Part shown: positions 46,901 to 59,150 of the stretch, piece after piece
Position numbering within the stretch: position 1 is the stretch's first letter
Layout of the letters: each line of letters starts with the position of its first letter
From: Diplosphaera chodatii
Lineage: Eukaryota > Chlorophyta > Trebouxiophyceae > Prasiolales > Stichococcaceae
Length of the DNA: 64,000 nucleotides
Direction: 5' to 3'
Assembly: GCA_032358165.1 (NCBI GenBank)
Contig: JAALGY010000039.1
Location: 1,302,001 to 1,366,000 of the forward strand
Notes under the pieces: generated by a model
The model's input: the letters and a program-made list of their open reading frames with translations, nothing else
What the model was told of the DNA's origin: nothing
Databases searched by the model: none
Program-made: the position numbers and the translations under genes

Positions 46901-48660
46901 TCAGGTTCATCACATCCGCGAGCTGCGCCGCCACAGTCGCGTCGTCCTCCGCAGACTCCTGTGCACCATGGCAACAGCCCACATGGTGAGCTGGGGCTGC
47001 TGTCATGTCCAACCTGACTACACGCTAGAGTTTGGTGCTGTTGCAGCAATAAATCTGGGCCGGGGCTGGACGGAGCAAGCCACTCAGCAGCATCCCAGCT
47101 CGGCCTACTGCATGTGCTTGCAGTGCAGTTCAATGGCTGCGAGCGAGTGCCACCCACTGCTGCAGGAGGCCTGGAAGCGTTGAGGTTTTGGCTCACCGTC
47201 TCCGAGGCGGCGACGGCGCCGTCTCCACGAATGGACGCCAGCTTCTGCAGCATCGCGTTCCTGGAGGCGAGCTCGGCACGCTCCACCTCCAGCGCCGCCA
47301 CCCGCCGCCCCAGCTCCGCGATCTGCTCCTGCTGCTCCGACGCCTTGCTCTGCGGGCGGCGGCGCATCAGTCGTGAGCGTCAGTCGCGACATGCAGCTGT
47401 CGCTGACAACTGTGTCTGTGAGAGCCAAAACCTTGGAACGCCGCAGCTCCGCGCTCTGCTCCTGCTGCTCTGACGCCTTGCTCTGCAAAGTTGGTGCGGC
47501 GAGTGTGCCGTGTGACTGTTGCACGCTGTTCGTGTGCACACATGCGCGTGCACAACTCCGCGCCCTTTGCTGCGGCAGACCAGCAAATCAAGCAAGCAGC
47601 AGCAATAGCAGCAGCAGCAGCACCGGCAGCAAGTACGAGCACCTCCTGCACCGGGGGTCATCATCCCGATGCATGTGGCAGTGCTGTGCGGCATTCGATG
47701 GGGGGCGGCGCCCACCTTTTGGCGCTCCCTGAAGCGGGCCTGCGCCCGGCGGTTCTTCTCCTGCAGCAGCCGCTGCTTGCGCAGCGCCTTGGCGACGACT
47801 GGGTCCAGCTCGACGGCCGGCGTCGCGGGCGGCCCCCCTGTAGCGCCGCCCTGGGCGTCGCCGAGCGGCGCCGCCGCGTCGCCGCCGCTGCCGCTGCTGT
47901 TGGAGCGGCGCGCCAGGGGCGCCGAGGCCAGGGACGCTGCAGCAGGCAGGCGGGCGTTTCACCGAGGGTTGCGACATAGCTGCGCAGGCGCAGCACAATC
48001 GAGCTGGCACTGCGGCCACAGACGCACGCCTGGCCGGCAGTCTGTCAACACCTCGCTGTACGCCTGCATTCTCTCACCTCGTGCTGCGATGCCTGCTGCG
48101 ACGGATTCCGAGCTGCCGGCGTTCTGCAGCGTCTGCGGCGGCGCGTGGCCGCCGTGCTGCAGGTGCGCCGCCTGCAGCAGCTGCGGTGGCTGCTGCGGGC
48201 GGTGCTGGTGCTGTTCGACGCCCTGGGGCCAGACGCCAGACGGCTGCGAGGGCATGGCGATGGCCTGAGCTGTGACTGCAGGCTGCCCGCTCAGTGTTGC
48301 GGGGTGCTGGGAATGCTGCAAGAACATCTGCTGCTGCTGCTGTGCGGCTGCGAATAAGGTCTGCTGCTGCTGTCGATACTGCATCTGCTCCTGTTGCTGT
48401 GCGGCCATCTGCTGCTGCATCGGCTGCGCCTGCGGCTGCGGCGTGCCAAACCGCTGCCGAGCATCCCGCAGCTGCTGAGGCTGCGCCAGGCCGGGGTGCA
48501 ACCCCTGCAGCGGCGGCTGGCAGGCCTCCGGCGGCAGCGTGAACGCGGCCGGTGGCGCCAGTAAAGTGTCCAGGTCCACCGCTGCCAGCGGCACATCCGG
48601 ACCGACATCCGGCTCAGCCTGTGAGCCACAAACTGGCTTGCTCAGGCGGACATGGGCCAT
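44000..48660 (-). CDS. bZIP transcription factor 2 (paralogue of factor 1)
   Basis: ATG 48660 begins an N-terminus with AAVDLDTLLAPP (compare DIDLQTLLDADF in factor 1), then a long Gln-rich region (48500-48270). The basic region KNRRAQARFRERQK ends at about 47720. Zipper exon 47197-47349 begins SKASEQQEQIAELGRRVAAL and has d-positions Gln, Leu, Leu, Leu, Leu at exact heptad spacing after the invariant Arg. C-terminal exons follow the same order as in factor 1: ISIDEMTARLKV (46830), a helical exon near 46470-46330, RRLRTLEMALFNAQAEQHGR (46120-46000), LSEEQRAALRRARGSLLSVM (45790-45690), VIQLLVAGMPSATDDINNAI (45200-45125), EGRHVTEFLLTVDQAITPLQ (44900-44810), RWLVESYPYNPDFLSLCNVL (44705-44645), GLLPPGSAFRMLAQ (44340-44280) and a last exon with HYIWTFLQQLYMRFPSSG (about 44180). 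The stop near 44000 is my best guess. Nuclear regulator, target unknown. Confidence 0.72.
47432..47482 (-). repeat. duplicate 51-nt zipper exon in bZIP factor 2
   Basis: Flanked by acceptor ttgcag and donor gtttt on the minus strand, this piece encodes SKASEQQEQSAELRRSK, nearly the same as the start of the zipper exon 82 bp further on (SKASEQQEQIAELGRRV). At 51 nt (17 codons) it is phase-neutral, but adding it would move the leucines out of heptad register. It is either a skipped decoy, a cassette exon, or a cassette that yields a non-dimerising isoform. Confidence 0.75.
48270..48500 (-). repeat. poly-Gln low-complexity coding tract of bZIP factor 2
   Basis: CTG/CAG-rich DNA encoding Gln runs (for example MQQQMAAQQQEQMQYRQQQQ), typical of activation domains. 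Factor 1 has a shorter equivalent near 6470-6520. Confidence 0.85.
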
Positions 48661-48861
48661 GATAACGCGAGCATGGCTCTCACAGTAGCTTGAGCACCTA
48701 TGTGCAGGTGTGACAGCTGCACAGGTGTCGCTGGCAGGTGACAGTGCGCCGGCGCAGCAATGTTGTGGTACAATCCTGCCCTGTCAGCACCTTGCAAGTG
48801 GCGTGATCAAACTGTTTCAGCACTCATGCATCACATGGCATTGCAGATCAGCCTGGGATCG

Positions 48862-51800
48862 TTAGAATTTTGATATTCGGCCTGTATTGCTGTCTGGCCT
48901 GGACCACATACGGCGATCGCGCACCTGGCCGACAGGGGTGCCGGTCTCTGTGAGCGCCGCCAGCCACGCCACGAACCCGTCGTCTGCAGGTGACGCCGCC
49001 GAGGCCAGATCCAGCGGCGCCTCGTCCATTGCCGGATCTGGGCGGCCTGCTGCTCACCCGCACACAGGGGACGCCAGTAGGTAAATCCTTGGGCCGCTTG
49101 TTGCTTGCTCTGATGACCCAGCTACATGCTGATGCGCTGCGTTGATCCGACGCGGTGCGTGTGGGCACCAGAGCTTGCAAGCGATGCGATCCGCGGTGTG
49201 CGCTGCTGTGCCCTCTGCACATGCTGTGACCGCGTGCCAGCGATGACATCAACGGGGCGCACCCGCCGGAGCGCCTTTCAGCTCGATAGGGGCTTCCTGT
49301 CCAGGACGTTAGGGTGTGCAGTCTGAGCTTTTCAAAAGATGCTGCTGCTGGTCACCAGCTGCACCTCCGTCGGAACCTGAAGCTCAGTGCATGGAAGTCA
49401 GCTTAACACCCGGCGACAAGGCAGTGTCTGAGCTTCGGCAGATGCAAGGATGGTTCATTCTGGGCTCCGCGCTGCCACTCCTCTGCAACCTGCCTGACAC
49501 TCATCAGCGGCGTCCTTAACCTACAGCTGCCACATAGCCAGTGGCATGCAGGGCAACTGGCAGTCTGGCAGTACCGCCGCCGATGGAACCACTGTCTGCA
49601 TCTCAGACCCTGCCCAGTCGCCCTTGAGCTGCTGCATGCTCCACCACAGGCTGCCTGCCAGCCGTGCTGCTGCCGCAGGATAGCTAGTGCTGCCGCCGGA
49701 ACCAGCCGGCAACGCCGCCGCGGCCCGGTCCCTGCTCGCCCTCGCCGTCCGACTCGACTGACAGCGCGCCTGGCACGGCTGCGTAGCGTCCTGAGCTGAG
49801 GCCCGTGCCGCTGCCTCGCCGCGACGACTGCACGGCAAGTGTTGTACCATCAGCTCAAAGCTTCCGTGTCCACTTCAGCATCCAAAGCAGGGACGTCATC
49901 ACTCCACGGTCCTCCAGCATGCTGTGAAATGATGTATTCGTATAGGCTGCATAGCACTCACGCTCTCCATGCGTGCAAAAATGGAGTCGAGCCCGTTGCC
50001 GCTGCCGTTGCCGCCACCGCCGCCGCCGCTGCCGCCATTCTGCGTGATGAACAGCGGCGCCCCCTCGTCGTCGCTGTCGCTGTGCCGTGGCGCCCCGCCG
50101 CGGCTGCTGCTGCCATTCGGGGCTGCCGCGGGGCCTGTCCTGCCCGGCGTGTTCCTGCAGCGACAGGTGTGAAGCGTGTCATGCTGATTCTCCGATGTTG
50201 CAGGCTAGCCGTCGCCACAGCAAAGGGCCCTGACAGGTGACACAGAGGTGGATCCCACCCCTGGTGGCCTGGGTTGCCAACTTGTTCTCCAGCGCAGCAT
50301 AGAGAAGCCGCATCACCTGCTGGCCAGCCGGTCGTAGGCTGCCTGCACATTCGGGTCCCGAGCTGCCCGCGCCTTGTCGGCCGCCTCCAGCGCCGCATCG
50401 CCCTTGGCGTTGCCCTGTAGCGGCAGACGCAGCAGCAACTATGGCATGGGTGTTGTGGTCAAACAGCTGCACACACGGCTAGCAGTGCTGCTGTGAACAG
50501 TGTTGCTGCCGTTGTCAGTGCGGAGAGACCCTGAGGTTGCGGGTCAAGCTGCTGTCTGATGATGCTACACCAGCAAGCCTTGAGCTGTGCGCACCCTGCT
50601 GTTGGCGCGGGGGCGCCACCACCGGCTGGATTCTGCCCCCTTGCCGCCGCGGCCGTCCAGCAGGCCGCCCGCCTCGCCGCTGCCGCCGTCGACCCGAATG
50701 GTGGCGCCCAGCGGCTGCCCCGCTGCGTGGTTTGCCGCCTCCTGCCTGTGGGTATTGCCGGATGAGAGTTGCCAGCTCTGTGGATGTGCTGCCAGAAAAC
50801 GCTCATCATGGTGGCCCGTCCAACCTAGCTGGAAGCGCTACTGAGGCAGCAGCACGAGTGCACGTTGTCAGCACTGTGAGCAGCGCAACGATGACATGGC
50901 AGCCTCGACTGACAGCAGCAGCGGCTGTGCTGCAATGCTCAGCTGCAGCATTCAGCTGCGCCGGTACAGTGTCACAACTCCAGAACGGCATGCGAACACT
51001 GTGCTTGCATTGCAGGCGCAGTGTCCTTGCGCCATGTCTGCAGACGTGACACCTCGAATCCCAGGAACAAGGCGCGGGTCCAGATGTTTACCCTCGTGGC
51101 TGGCGATGGGTTCCAAACCCTCTGCAGTGGGTCATATCCTCCGTCCGCGCTCGTCCGTCAGGTTGGTGCTGAACGGCCACGCACCTGAGCATGCGGGAGC
51201 CCGTGGCGGCAACGTCCGACTTCTCCTCCCAGTCGTCGTCGAACTCGATGCGTGAGTTGGGCACCACTGCGCCCAGCGCGCTGTTGAACACGCCAAACAC
51301 CTGCATGGCAGGGCATCATGTTGTGATGCATATTGACCTGCTCTGCTATCCTGTACAAGCTTCACCACGCCGTCTGCGCCGTCTGCGACCTGCCCATCAC
51401 GCTGCACAGTGATGCCCTATTTCCCAACTGATATTTCCCAACTGATCCCAACTGACTCTGACTAGCAGGCTGACAATGCAGCACAGTATTCGTCTAGTTG
51501 GGCAGAAAAGCTGGTTTTTGAGCGCGTTGCCACCTATATCTAGGGCCATCTGTTGCCAGGGTCGCAGACACGTGTGCAATTTGACACCATGATCGGAGTG
51601 CCGAGCTCTGCACTCGCAGCACATTGGCTGCATGTATACAATCGAACAATCTCCCTAGCTTGGGTCAAAGTGAGAAACAAGGCCATCGGGATCCACCATG
51701 CAGAAGTCGAAGGACGTATGTGCAGAAAGCACGAGACTCCATGGTGGAAGAGGCATGGCATGCAGCCCACGTCGACCCGATCATAGCCTCAGGGAGACAT

Positions 51801-54800
51801 CTGACTTGTGCCCTCATAGAGCTTGATACATCAAGAGGCATACCTGCAGCAGGGCATAGGGCACGATGATGACGGGCAGGTAGCGCGTGAAGTCCAGGCC
51901 CACGATCGGCGCATTCATCATGATGCGCCCAAACTCGTCGTAGAACACGCTGTCCGTCACATCCTGCATGAGTGAGAATGATGCATCAGTCATCACCACG
52001 AGTGACCGCAGCCGATCCTGCCAAAGACAGCACCGACGGGGGCGCTTGCGGTGCCATGGTGAACCTGATGCTCTGTGGCTGTCAGATATAGCCAAGTGTT
52101 TGCGCCATTGCCCACAGCGGCGTGATGTAAAGGACAGAGGCCGCACACCACACCGTCCTGTACACGCGCCACGCCGGTGAACGGCTGATCTGCTGTGAAT
52201 GGCTGATGTGCTGATCTGCTTTTAGAACATCACTGCGCCGACACTGTCACACTGCGGGCTCCCTGTAACTGCACAGCCTGCGCAGTGGCGGGACGCACCC
52301 GCCAGGAGTGGTGCGGCGAGGGCGGCATCGCCAGCGCGGCCATGAAGTTGAAGGCGAGCGGCGGCCCGAAGCGGCAGCACAGCGCCGCGTTGGCCAGCAG
52401 GCTGTAGGCGGGCGTGTGGCGCGGCACCAGCAGGTAGAAGCTGAACTGCCCCATCCTGCGGCAGCGTCAAGCACAATTACAGCGTGAGTGACCTGTGATC
52501 AAGCTACTCTGAATTGGCTCCAAGTGTCCTGAACCGTTCCATCGTGCGCAGCGGTCGCACATGATCCAGGTAGCATGGTACGCAGCTGCGACAACCACAC
52601 AGTGGACTGACGTTGGCTGGCCTGGACTGAAAAGCCCCGGGGGCCCCAAGCAGCAAAGCAACCAACAGTCTTCAGACGCACTTGTACAGGCCGTAGTAGG
52701 CCGCGGCGATGGGGTAGATCAGCGTCGCGAAGCAGAAGATCTCCGTGGCCGTCTGGCTGCCCTCCAGCGCGTGCAGCCCCCGGCTGAACAGGCTGAGGTT
52801 CGGCAGCGCCGGCGAGATCGACGCCTCCGCCAGGATTACCGCCACCGACGCCGCGCCGCACACCACCGCGATAGCCCTGCAGGAAGTGCACAGCAGCATG
52901 GGCACCTGCCACAGGATCAGAGAAGATGAGTGCGGTGCATCAGGACATGACTGGCAGGTCGCCGTGTCAGCTGCTGACACACAACAAGTGGCTGGCAGCT
53001 CAAGTCATGATGCTAGCAATGCTGGTCCCAGCCAAGAGTGGAGGGACACCTGAAGACCCATCTGGACAGGCGGCAGCGCCACCACCACTGCAGGGTGGCC
53101 GCCCAGTGGGGCAGCTCGGCGCGCGCCGCGGTGCTGGACACAAAGGCGCCGGGGCCCCGCTCGGCGTTGCGCAGCACATCCTCCACCTGTAATGATGGCA
53201 GCAGACAGCTGATGGAACTGACGAGAGGCTTGGCGTCGAACTAGCAACTGCTGAACAGCACTGACGGGGCAGCAAACGGTCCAACGATGTGCTGTCATGT
53301 GTGAAACAGCACGTTGCCGCTTCTCTGGCTGCCCGGCAGCGCTGCAGCATGTGCTCCAGAGTGCAGAACGATGTGCAAGAGGACCGGCTCAACATGGCGC
53401 TCGTGCTTGCAGCGGATGCGCTGCACCGCGGTGAGGAGGGTATTGCTCGTTCGGAACTCAGGGTTTAGAGCCGCACATCAATGTAGGAGAGGACCAGCTC
53501 CAGGTAGCGCTCGCGCTCGCGGCGGAAGCGCTGCACGGCGGTACGCAGCCGCCGCCGCAGCCGCCCCAGGTCGTGCCGGTCGAAGTAGTCCAGGTCCACA
53601 TCGTCCGGCAGCTCGATCGCGCCGGGGGACACGTCCGCGCCTGCAGTGTTGCAGGAGGCTGGGCTTGATTGCCATCAAGCTGTGTGTTGGCACTGTGCAA
53701 ACAGATGCCATCAGGCACCCCACTTGCGCCTGGCACCCAGACCTCCGCCTGCTGAAGGAGTGGCTATGCACCCCAACAAGCATGATTGCATGCCCAGGGC
53801 AAATGCAGCAAATGTGAATCTCAAAGTGAGGCAGCTGATGACAAGACAGGGGGTTTGGCAAACACGTTGCAGCAGCCACCGCAGCCTCAAACCTTGCAAG
53901 CAGGCTGCTCCTTAGGAGCCTCCTGCATGCCTGTTGCACAACTACGGTGGCTGATCTGCTGTTGTGTGGTTCAGCTTTCAACCTACTCCAGTCGACCAAC
54001 AGGCGCACCCAGCTCGTCCGCCATTGCGGTGATCTTGTCCATGTAGCGGCGCATCGGGTCGCGCCGCCCGAACATGCCCGCCACCTTGTGCGCCGTCGCC
54101 ACCTCCACCATGAGCTGCCTGCCGGACAGCACGTAAAGGGCTTTGCCTCACAGTAAACATCTGTAAGTGGCGTCAAGGTAACATTCGCTATTTGGGCGAC
54201 CGCAGCTTCCTTGGTACATCATGTGTGCCCGCCGTTGAGGTACTGCAATGCCATAGAGCAGCGCCGGGCGCACTTGTGGGCGTCGAGCGCCTTGCGGGCC
54301 TGCACGCCCGCCTGGTGGCACGTCAGCCGCTGCCGGCCGCGCACGTCCGCCAGCCGCCACAGCGTGCGCGGGATGGCGACCAGGCCGTACCCCATCAGGA
54401 AGATGCCTGCAGAGTGGTCGTGAGTATGATTGGGTGGGTCTGGTGACATTTGTTTTCAAATCCAAAACGAGTGCATGCAGCCACACACATGTCACAGCCC
54501 GCTCACACCTCTAAGTGGGCCTGCAAACATCCATGCAGGACCAGGCCATTGCAGCACCTGCGATGAGGCCGAACGCGTTGGACAGCGCGATGGCGATGCC
54601 CACCACCGACTGGATGGTCAGGTGGCCGAAGACCAGCAGCGCCAGGATGCCCAGCGCGCCCAGCCCACCCAGTAGCGCGTACAGCATCAGGTTACTGCAG
54701 CGTTACACATGAGTTTTTCCATGAGTGCAGCATTCAACGAAGTTCTCTGCTCTGTACTTGATATGCGAATGCATGAAAGCCAGCATAAAACACATCTGCA

Positions 54801-56096
54801 GCACGTTCAAGTGGCAGCATGGAGTGCTGCGCTGGCTGAGAGTCAGCAGCGCAGAACAGCATCATATCGCTGCCACCATCTCCTGGTCAGCAAGCATGTC
54901 CACCAGCTGTCACCCAACTCACTTGCGCAGCGCGGACACCAGGCGCTCATTCCAGGTGAAGTGCCCGCTGTCCACATACTCCTGGTGCAGCGGTAGCCAC
55001 ACAAACTGCCCAATGAAGCCGTACCTGCGCAGCATGATGTGCCTGGTGATCCTGATCAAGCAAACCATGCTCCATCAAGACAAAACATGAAGTGGCGGCT
55101 GCTGTTCTGATAGCGACAACAAGTTGGCAAAGGACCCTCAGTGCACGACAGCAGTTTTTGGCCATGCACTGTCACCATGCACCATCAGCCAGGGGATCGG
55201 CAGAGGAAACAGTCGAAACAGGGGCACTCTGTTCTGGCACTGATGTTCTTGCACAGCGTATAATCCAGAAGGATGCGGTGTGGCCAACACGAGTGTCCAG
55301 CTGTACAAAGTGATATCATCTGCTTACACATAAAATGCGCCATGTGTGCCTGGTGGCTTGCCATGCAGCGCTGCCCAGTGACCTTGTCACATGAGGTCAG
55401 ACATTGGATGAGTGTGCTGCACGCCCAATGTGGTCATCACAGCGTGCCATCTGCTTCTCCAGGGTCGTCCTCCGCAGTCTGCAACTTCACTGCGACTTAG
55501 CTGCCATTGCAACGATGCAGAACTCACCAGTACACGATGCGCCACCACAGCCACAGCAACGCCGCCGGCTCGTCCTCCAGGGTGGTCGCCACGTCCGTCG
55601 GCACCAGCACCAGCGTCGATAGCGCAGCAAACCTGCTCGTGCATTGATTGCAAAACTAAAACCAGTCGCACTCTCAATATGTGTTCAGCGGGGGTTCAAG
55701 CCTGCTACACGTGCTCATAGGCTGCAGTGCAACTCCACTGCAGAACGCTATGTGATGGTGCATGCATGCATGCACTAAGGATCTCCTCACATCAAACTAC
55801 CACAGTCATGCAGGTGTTCCCCGCTCTCACCAGGCCAGGCCGACATTGACCTTCACGGAGGTTGGTGTGTCAGGCGCGGGCATGAACCACAACATGTAGA
55901 TGATGCCGCCCAGCAGCAGCGGCAGGCTGACCGCATAGAAGAACCTGCACCGCAGGCGCAAACGGTGGGCAGCAGTGCCGGTGCTTCAAGGTGACCCAGG
56001 AGGCTCTGCTTCAGCGAGATGTGGTGAACCCAAATGTCACAAGGATGGAGAAAGCTGTTACATGAAGCTGATGGCTGATGAGGAGCCTTACCACAT
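48862..56096 (-). CDS. LMBR1-domain multi-pass membrane protein (plant LIMR type)
   Basis: The first coding exon is only ATGTG (56096-56092) before GTAAGG; joined to 55944 it gives MWFFYAVSLPLLLGG, matching plant MWVFYLISLPLT. Following exons: TPTSVKVNVGLAW (to 55831), ALSTLVLVPTDVATTLED (55620-55530), FIGQFVWLPLHQEYVDSGHF (55020-54935), LMLYALLGGLGALGILALLV (54690-54555), FLMGYGLVAIPRTLWRLADV (54405-54240), GRRDPMRRYMDKITAMADEL (54110-53995), DVDLDYFDRHDLGRLRRRLR (53620-53470), VEDVLRNAERGPGAFVSS (53190-53045), AVILAEASISPALPNLSLFS (52880-52690), FSFYLLVPRHTPAYSLLANA (52455-52305), TRYLPVIIVPYALLQ (51965-51845) and VFGVFNSALGAVVPNSRIEF (51302-51190). Then a hydrophilic Gly/Ser-rich cytosolic tail runs in five exons to stop TAA 48862. 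Order and motifs follow Arabidopsis LMBR1-like proteins, whose relatives include lipocalin receptors and lysosomal cobalamin-export proteins. The precise role here is unknown. Confidence 0.87.
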
Positions 56097-56897
56097 CCTT
56101 GCTGCTCAGCTGCCACTGAAGGTTGCTGCAGTGCTCGCCCACGGAGTGGTTGCAGTCTGCTGTGCGCTCTGCTGCAGTGTCACGGTGGCCTTCCGCGCAG
56201 CAAGCTCATGGTTTGGTCCACTTTACGCTAACTTTTGAACACACTTGTTGCTGTCCTGGCCAACTGGCACTGCTTGCACCACCGGAGACCCAAATGCAAG
56301 ACTCTGCCTCAAGATACAGAGGACCCAGGCGACAGTTGCGGCAGTGTTTCGGGACCTCGCGTTGACAAGGGTTGCGATCGAAAGCCCGCTGTCTGATGCG
56401 CTGACACCAGCCCACTTCAGAGCTGGTAGTGTTGTGAGACCTGACGACCCAGATTCACAGGAGCCTCGAGACAAAAGTCCAAAGGATAGGCCCAAATATC
56501 AGCAGTGTTACTTTGTCAGTAAACGCGGGGCATTTAGCAGCGATTGAAGTGGACGTGATGGCCGTAAGTAAGCACACAACACTGAGCCAGGTTCGAGGGC
56601 GCTGAGCTCCGAGACACGGTGGGACTGCAAGCGTGCCTGCACTGAGCGCTAGATTCTGCAAGGCCTAAGGCCATACATCGGTCGTTGCCCCGTTGACTAG
56701 GCACAGCATGATTTGTCAGATGCTAACAGGTTCGGGAATCTGTATGCACAGCTGAGACTGGTTGCGGCGCTGTCTGCGTCGACTGGCTTGCTTTGCTTGC
56801 ACTGCACGGGCATCCCAGCAGCGCCGTACACTGTCACAGGTCTAGAGTTTTTTGCTGCACAAGCCGGAGGAAAGCAGCTGTTTCCAAGCTTTGCGTC
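56097..56897. other. divergent promoter region (LMBR1 / dienoyl-CoA reductase)
   Basis: About 800 bp between two divergent start codons. A 100-codon open frame on the plus strand (56245-56547) has balanced composition but is opposed by another on the minus strand; neither is convincing. No RNA gene seen. Confidence 0.5.
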
Positions 56898-59150
56898 ATG
56901 TCGGCGGAGCCGTCGCCCTTCCGGAGCAACATCCTGTCCGGCAAGGCAAGGTTTCATGCGCCATGACGCCGTTACTGTCATGATGCACGCATTCACTTTC
57001 TGCCCAGTCAGCTGGCACTGTGCCGCGTTAGCATGTGCAGCATGCCTGCAACACGTTGTAGCATCGTACCAGAAGCACTGCCGTACAGTGATCATGAGGG
57101 ACGCATCACTACAGGTGGCGCTCATCACTGGTGGCGGGTCTGGCATTGGGTACGAGATCACCCGGCAACTAGGTGCGTGCCCTCTTGTCGCAAATCAGCT
57201 CCTTTTATTACATGCATCGAGAGTGGCCTGGCCGGGTTTGTTCATATTGCTATATGCATGTCCGATGCGCTATAATCACCCCAGGGCTGCACGGCGCTGC
57301 CGTGGCCATCACCGGGCGGCGGGACGGCGTGCTGAAGGATGCGGTGGCGGCGCTGCAAGGCGAGGGCATCCGGGCACACGGCATCCAGGTGCTGCTGCAG
57401 TGAATCAACCCAGGAATTGCTGAGGCACTGTGCAGCAAGCCCTGGGCCGTCATCAGCAGTTCTACTCCCCAAGGTGCGACCTCTTTGGGGATTGCTAGTC
57501 ACAGTAGCAGAGCTGGGAGGGGAGGTGCCCGACGGTCGGCGATATCAGATGAGCAACGATCTGTGCAGGGCGATGTGCGGAAGGCGGAAGACTGCGCGCG
57601 GTGGGCGGACGAGACCGCTCGCCACTTTGGCGGCATCGATATCCTGATCAACTGCGCAGCCGGCAACTTCCTCGCGGCCGCAGAGGCCCTGTCGCCCAAT
57701 GGCTTCCGCACAGGCAAGACGACACATCCGTCTTTGCGCACCCTGAACGCTACCATCATGGGCAGTGATGGGTGGTGACACCTGCATGAATTTTGCGGCA
57801 GTTGGAAACTGGCAAAGTAGTTCTGCATGTCGAGAGCGACTGCCGTCCGGAACCCCTGCTTGAGCTTGCGCCTGAGCTGCCATGCCACTCTGCTCGATGT
57901 TGGAAGCTTTAGCAGATGGGATGATGCTATGCATGCTGGCATGCGGACACCTGTGATATCTGTTTGCTGCAGTCATGGAGATTGACACGGTGGGCACCTT
58001 CCAGATGAGCCGCGCGGCGCACCCGCACCTGAAGCGCGGCGGCGGCGTGGTCGTCAACATCAGCGCCACGCTGCATTACGGCGCCACCTTCTACCAGGTG
58101 GGGACCGCTGCCTCGGCAAAGGAATTCCTGGCGTCAGCGCTCGTGTCCTCGGTCGGCAGCAGACCCGGACCTCACTCTGTGGCTGGCATCAGGCATGCGA
58201 GACTCATGTCTGGCGTGCATAACAGGTTTGGTGACGCAAGGTTTCACGAGACCATGTTTGCAGGTGCATGTGTCGGCGGCCAAGGCGGGCGTGGACTCGC
58301 TGACGCGCAGCATGGCCCTGGAGTGGGGCGCCGACGCCATCCGGGTCAACGGCGTGGCGCCCGGCCCGATAGCCGGCACAGCAGGTGGGAAGACAGAGCC
58401 AGAAGCGATCATGCGCGACACAAGGTGCATTGCTGGAGCCTTGGACAAGTGCACATGCTAGGCCCTGGTACCAATGGCAGCTGCAGCACAGGCACAGCAG
58501 TCAGCACATGCAAGTGCTTTCTGCCAGGATCTGGAGGGTTGCTCCTGGTCCAGCCGCTGGTGCACAAGATGACACTGGTGTCCATGTATTGCCAGGCACG
58601 ACAGTAAGAACACCGTTCCGCTGCGCAGGCATGGCCAAGCTGATGCCCGGCGCGTCAGATGAGGCCAGGGAGGCGGCCGCCGCCAAGGAGATCCCGCTGG
58701 GGCGCATGGGCCGCAAGTGGGACATCGCCATGGGGGTGCTGTTCCTGGCCTCCCCCGCCGCAGGTGTGCTTACGCCCCTCCACCCTGCCCTGACAAGGTC
58801 GTGGTGTGCCATTCAGGGCCTGCGGCACAGGCCGCTGGACGCCTGATGCATTGCATTTCTTGCATATGACTGCTGGGTCCTCAGGAGCCCCTTTGGTCAC
58901 TGGTCTGGGATGACAAATGACAGCATGCGTTTTATCCTTGCGACATCACCAGGGACCAGCACTTTCTGTTGTGACTGACAAGCGACAGTACCATTCTGCA
59001 GCCTTTGTGTCGGGGCACGTGCTGGTGGTGGACGGCGCGGCGTGGATGTGGAGGAAGCCGCTGCTGCCGCGGGAGGCGGTGCTGAAGGCGTCCCGCGCTG
59101 TGGAGGGCAAGTCCAGAACCGTCGGCGTCGGTGGCTCGAGCAAGCTGTGA
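56898..59150 (+). CDS. peroxisomal 2,4-dienoyl-CoA reductase (SDR family, plant SDRb type)
   Basis: Eight exons join in phase to 294 aa: 56898-56945, 57115-57172, 57285-57388, 57569-57713, 57973-58097, 58264-58384, 58629-58763 and 59002-59150. It removes one double bond from 2,4-dienoyl-CoA with NADPH during beta-oxidation of polyunsaturated fatty acids. Seen: Rossmann motif [11 protein letters not shown] (residues ~21-31), [13 protein letters not shown], the INCAAGNF motif (SDR NNAG position), [47 protein letters not shown] and LVVDGAAW. The SDR catalytic Tyr of YxxxK is absent (HVSAAKA); peroxisomal dienoyl-CoA reductases share this and keep Lys. The C-terminus GSSKL is a PTS1 signal. Two introns use GC donors: after 56945 (AAG|GCAAGG) and after 57713 (ACAG|GCAAGA). 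Length agrees with the plant enzyme. Confidence 0.92.

Noticed and set aside
56245..56547. A 100-codon plus-strand open frame of balanced composition between LMBR1 and the reductase.
   Set aside because: No splice context or family, and an equally long frame lies on the opposite strand. The position is a shared promoter region.
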